Origin: Henckelia pumila
Taxonomy: Eukaryota; Streptophyta; Magnoliopsida; Lamiales; Gesneriaceae
DNA: 64,000 nt
Direction of reading: 5' to 3'
Assembly: GCF_033568475.1 (NCBI RefSeq)
Contig: NW_027331831.1
Span: forward strand, 7,006,001-7,070,000
Shown: piece by piece, positions 60,014 through 64,000 of the stretch
How positions within the stretch are numbered: position 1 is the stretch's first letter
Layout of the letters: each line of letters starts with the position of its first letter
Program-made: the position numbers and the translations under genes
The notes under the pieces: generated by a model
Databases searched by the model: none
The model's input: the letters and a program-made list of their open reading frames with translations, nothing else
What the model was told of the DNA's origin: nothing

Positions 60014-63000
60014 TCAAGTGAAGATCTCAATCAGTGTAACCGCGGCAAAGACAAGGAACAGAGTACCACCGATGTACGCAATAGCCTGTTTATTGTCACA
60101 ATCCTTAGCTAGGCTAGCTAGATCAAATGATCCAAGATTTTACCAACAATCGAATAATTAACGTTCCTCTACGATATGCACGTACAAGAGTAACCACTGA
60201 CCTTCTCAGAAAGGTATGTTCCCAGAAAAGACCCTCCTAGAACAGCAAGCTGCGAAGAGTTACCAGCTCTCATTTAAATATACTCAATATACAGACATTA
60301 AACATCAGTGACAAGCAAATACAAGTGTAAGATTTTGGACTCTTCAGCATCTTTCAAAGTAAATATTTTATTCATGACTTTCAGAATTCAAATAATGATT
60401 AGTGATGCAACTCGAATTGTAATAACATCTAACTAAAACATTTTGCACAATAGTATATGTAGATTTGTGGTGTTTGATTGCCAAACATCTTTTCTCATTG
60501 TCATTATTATAAGGGATTAGATCACAAGTTCTTTGTTAGAGAAAAAAGGTAATTCAAGGGAAGTGCTGAGGATTATGACCAATGTTGCAACTCCGTGACC
60601 AGCTAGTGCCCCTGCAACGACTCCAAGAGGTGATGAGGCTGCAGCAAGAGCTGAAACAAAGAGGATCATGTTAGTAATGGTATTTAAATTCTAACGCTTA
60701 CATTAGCGTAAGTTAAGAGCATTTATTCTAACGATCACGACTAGTTAGTACCAAAAAAATTAAGGACGCAAATAAAAGAGAGGATATCAGGGTTACCTCA
60801 TAAACCATTGAGTCTAACCTAAAGAAAGCTATTTTAGCTAGTGCTTAAAATTGGATATCCAATCATACACATAAGAATTCCTCATCAAAATTTACAGTCA
60901 ATCCAGACAAGAAAAAGAGCCTCTCCCTCTCTCTAGCACAGCTGTAGCGAATAACCATGTTATTTAATCAGATAACTCAATTCCCTGGATGTTCATGTAT
61001 CCAGGGATACTTGACAGAAGACTAGTTGAAGGAATGCATCAATAAGCTTAAATTAAGTTTAAAAAATGAAAAGTTAATCTCAGCTCTATGCAAGTAAATC
61101 TCGACCATCCAGAAGGACGACAAATATCTCAATTAGCGAACGCAAAGAATTAAGAAAAAAGAAAAAGCCAACACTCTGTGTTCGTGAATCAGTTATTATC
61201 TAAAGAAGTTTTCACCATACCTATAGTGGAGAAAAAAGATTTGTCACCCCATTCAGCAACAAAAACTAAAAGGAATGTACTAAAGATGGTGTTAGCTGCA
61301 GCCAAAATGCCCGCTCCGGATCCTGAAAGTTCAGAAACTGCCAGCTCTGCCTGGAAAAATCAAATGTTTTATATGAGTTCAATAAATGTTTCGTGTACTC
61401 GGTTACTCTAAAAAATAATCAGATATGAAATGGAAAGATGCATCAGTGAAGTATCAAGGTTACATCATTATACTGAACTACATTTGGGAAGTTTGGTTCT
61501 CCTGTAACAAGTAAGAAACGAATGGTTAAAGCATACACGCCGAGTAATTCTACTCTCAAAAATTTGTAAGCCACAAACAACTCTGATGTGTCAACAGTAA
61601 AACTGATAAATATCATAACCCATGCCAAGTGAAGAGTAGCCGGGTCACTAAATCATTTCATACAACAGAGAGAAGAAATAGAGTAAATCTATTTACAGCA
61701 TCTACCAGACTCAAATACTGGGTGATTTGGACCATAAATATTGTGGCACGGATTTTAGATGCTGAAACAGCATGGTGATAAACATCCATATATCTGGAGA
61801 CTTGTGGATGATGACCATAACAGGCTGAGTTCCTAAACTATATCACAAATGAAAAGGATTCCAACTACAGATTATTACTGCCTTTCTGCCAAAATTCTTA
61901 CCTCCTTTTGTTCTTCTTCTGCTTTTACCCCATCACTCGAGGAGGCATCAATCAAGGATGACACACCAAAATACACCTACAATCAACCCAAGTTGCCATA
62001 AGTTTTAGTCAAGGGTGATAAAAAAATTGATTCATTGATGAATGACTATGAGGTGGCTTTTGTTCTGGCTAAAACACTTACCAGGAGGCAAACTGCAGCA
62101 AGATCATCAATTGGCAAATCGGCATCCCCAAACCTGTAATGATGAAATCATTGGGAAATATAGCTTGAAATCACCCTCAATTTCGTCTGAGAGTTTGAAT
62201 GTGTCCAATTAAAACGATCACACAAAATGCCTAAGCAACTAGCAAGATAGGAAACTAATCCTTGGAAGCCAATGAAGCCAGAGTGAGGCCGATAATGGTA
62301 GTCACCGCCTCCTTTTTAATATTACTGCCCCATCCTCAAAAAAATTGAAGTTTCAGTTTGGCCCCCTTCCGCTACTTTTCTATCCACTGATGTTCCTAGT
62401 GGTCCAATAATTTCTAGAGAAAATAGTTATTTTTTATAGCAAAATTAAAGATAGATACAGGCAAGCTGGCACAATAATTTTGCTCTGGATGCATGCTATA
62501 GACTCTCCGGAATACCATAAAGCTAATGCTCCAGAGAGCACCAGCGTAAGAATATTATATAAACCAGAAGAAAAGCTTCTTTATTTGTATAAGAAGATGC
62601 TCGGGAATCAAACCTGAATGGAAGGATGTCATCAACATAGTGAAAAGTTCGTCCAATAACAACCGATATGATAGTCATTACCCTGTTCATAAAACACAAC
62701 GAATGCAACTAGATATCATGAGCTCTACAATGTACGGTGCAAAAGCACAGAGGATATTGACATCACATGTCTACTTCCAATATTTTCAAGAAAATCTTTA
62801 ATGTTTAAAGAACATAAAAGAATATTATAGCAGCAATCCAGATTATGCCAAAATGCAAGGAGTTATGATTACATGACCACGTAAATTCATAAATACAACC
62901 TGCAAAACCAAATTAACACTTACTCATGCATATTCATTGATGCAATGGAAATTTAAAGCTAAGGAATCATAACTTCCCTAAAAACTCTATTCAGTGAAAA

Positions 63001-64000
63001 GGAGGTATGAATCAGCGGACATTGTCGTGTTCATTGGGTAGGGAATAAGGGGATTCAATCAATATTGGAACAAGTGTAAAGACCATCTATCACAGACACT
63101 GATCCATAATCAACCAACTCACCCGAGTGCACCAAAAGTTCCAATAAAAGTTACAGCAGCAGAATTCCTAGCAGCTAGAAGTGCCTGCACAGAATATCAA
63201 TCAATCAACCCGGTATTTATCATGCGTATAATAACACCGAGTAACATACTGGAAATCAGTGTATACTCCAGCAAAATAGTTGGATATGATTCGATAAGGA
63301 AATTGTAAAATGACTGCATCATCGATCACGTTCTATAAGATATTAACATCCCTGTTATACATGGGGTCTTGATTCAATATGTGGCTTATTTGTATCTACA
63401 TTCATAACGATCATATTTCACAGTGATTATAGAGACGAATTGCACACGATGCACTCATATGAAAGCAAGACGAATGACATAGAGCACCTCGGAGTACCAC
63501 TATCTTACCGCTATAAAGAAGGTTTTGTCTCCAAGTTCAGAGAAAAATATCAGCAAGAATGCCTGCAAGTAAGAGTACTTGGTGAAATTTAATATCCAGC
63601 ATTTCATGCAAGCCCAATAATTTATCTAAAACGAAGAACCAAAACAATCAAACAAAACCATAAAAACTCACACGAAAGACTAAAGATTTCATCACTAAAA
63701 AAAGGGCAGAATAAATAATTGAAAACAACTAGAGTCGATTATTGAAATTTGACTTACTTACCTGAGGTAGAAATTCAAAAGTTAATTTTTTTTAAAGGCC
63801 TGTGTTATATGCTTGAAGCCTAGCAATAATTCAAGTTGCAGGGAGAAATTTACTAACTGAAGCAAAACCTGTGCTAATATCGCCTAGTTCCCCCAAAAAC
63901 GAAAATGGCGGCAGGCCAGTTGAGATATCTGAACCCGCGAGAGCTTGTTCAGTAGTTTGAAGAGTGAAAATTCCACACAACAGCAGAAATTTCAGACAGC
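60014..64000 (-). CDS. PAM71: GDT1-like protein, chloroplastic (PAM71-type Mn2+ transporter), 3' part
   Basis: Ten exons are visible on the minus strand: beyond 64000-63858, 63562-63509, 63184-63123, 62682-62614, 62133-62082, 61976-61902, 61350-61221, 60650-60580, 60249-60202 and 60085-60014; phases agree throughout. The roughly 258 residues include both UPF0016 signature motifs, FFSELGDKTFFIAAL and FVAEWGDKSFFSTIAL (E-x-G-D-K-T/S), separated by an acidic loop (KAEEEQKE). The mature protein starts near the window edge; the transit peptide and 5' exons lie outside. PAM71 moves Mn2+ (and possibly Ca2+) into the thylakoid lumen for photosystem II; its paralogue CMT1 acts in the envelope. The loop and LGDISTGFASAFLL region read more like PAM71, a judgement from memory. 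Confidence 0.92.

Overview
The window is nuclear DNA of a flowering plant. The visible host genes have plant-type introns and encode plant-only proteins: a short PIN auxin carrier, a chloroplast ATP synthase b' subunit, a chloroplast GDT1/PAM71-type manganese transporter, a plant synaptotagmin and a GT47 exostosin. Intergenic DNA is AT-rich and full of Ty1/copia elements, MITEs and an endogenous pararetrovirus. A eudicot, probably an asterid, fits best, but the lineage is an inference.

Layout. 1-18246 is a nest of Ty1/copia elements: the end of a Sirevirus-like LTR (1-944), a complete-length Sirevirus on the minus strand (975-10985, LTRs of 803 bp, TSD AATTA) and a second copia element on the minus strand (11236-17667). 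Both complete elements sit inside one copy of a roughly 0.8 kb host repeat. The second copy of that repeat lies at 21862-22600, so the two copies flank a PIN5-like gene (18992-20545, minus). 22600-25170 is AT-rich with no gene. 25176-33184 holds an endogenous caulimovirid (Cavemovirus/Solendovirus-like order: coat, movement, protease-RT-RNase H, transactivator, promoter) bracketed by an imperfect inverted repeat. 33250-35400 is a run of small palindromic elements and tandem repeats.

From about 35.9 kb onward the window is gene-rich: a seven-exon FMN hydrolase of the HAD family (35912-43123, plus) whose 3.9 kb third intron holds nested hAT-like elements; an RNase H-like pseudogene (about 43.7-44.2 kb); an eight-exon, three-pass glycoprotein of unknown function (45128-49250, minus); a thirteen-exon synaptotagmin of the SYT4/5 group (51669-54798, minus); a GT47 glycosyltransferase (55629-57294, plus); the intronless ATPG gene (58353-59000, minus); and the 3' ten exons of a GDT1-like/PAM71 gene (60014 to beyond 64000, minus).

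The host genes do not form a pathway. Two act in photosynthetic membranes (ATPG, PAM71-like) and one is probably plastid flavin metabolism. The most unusual structures are a family of nested palindromes scattered through the Sirevirus, the inverted repeats around the endogenous virus, the direct repeats around the PIN gene, and a synaptotagmin intron that lacks a GT donor. Exon boundaries were derived by hand from reading frame, splice signals and recalled family sequences; no alignment was run.
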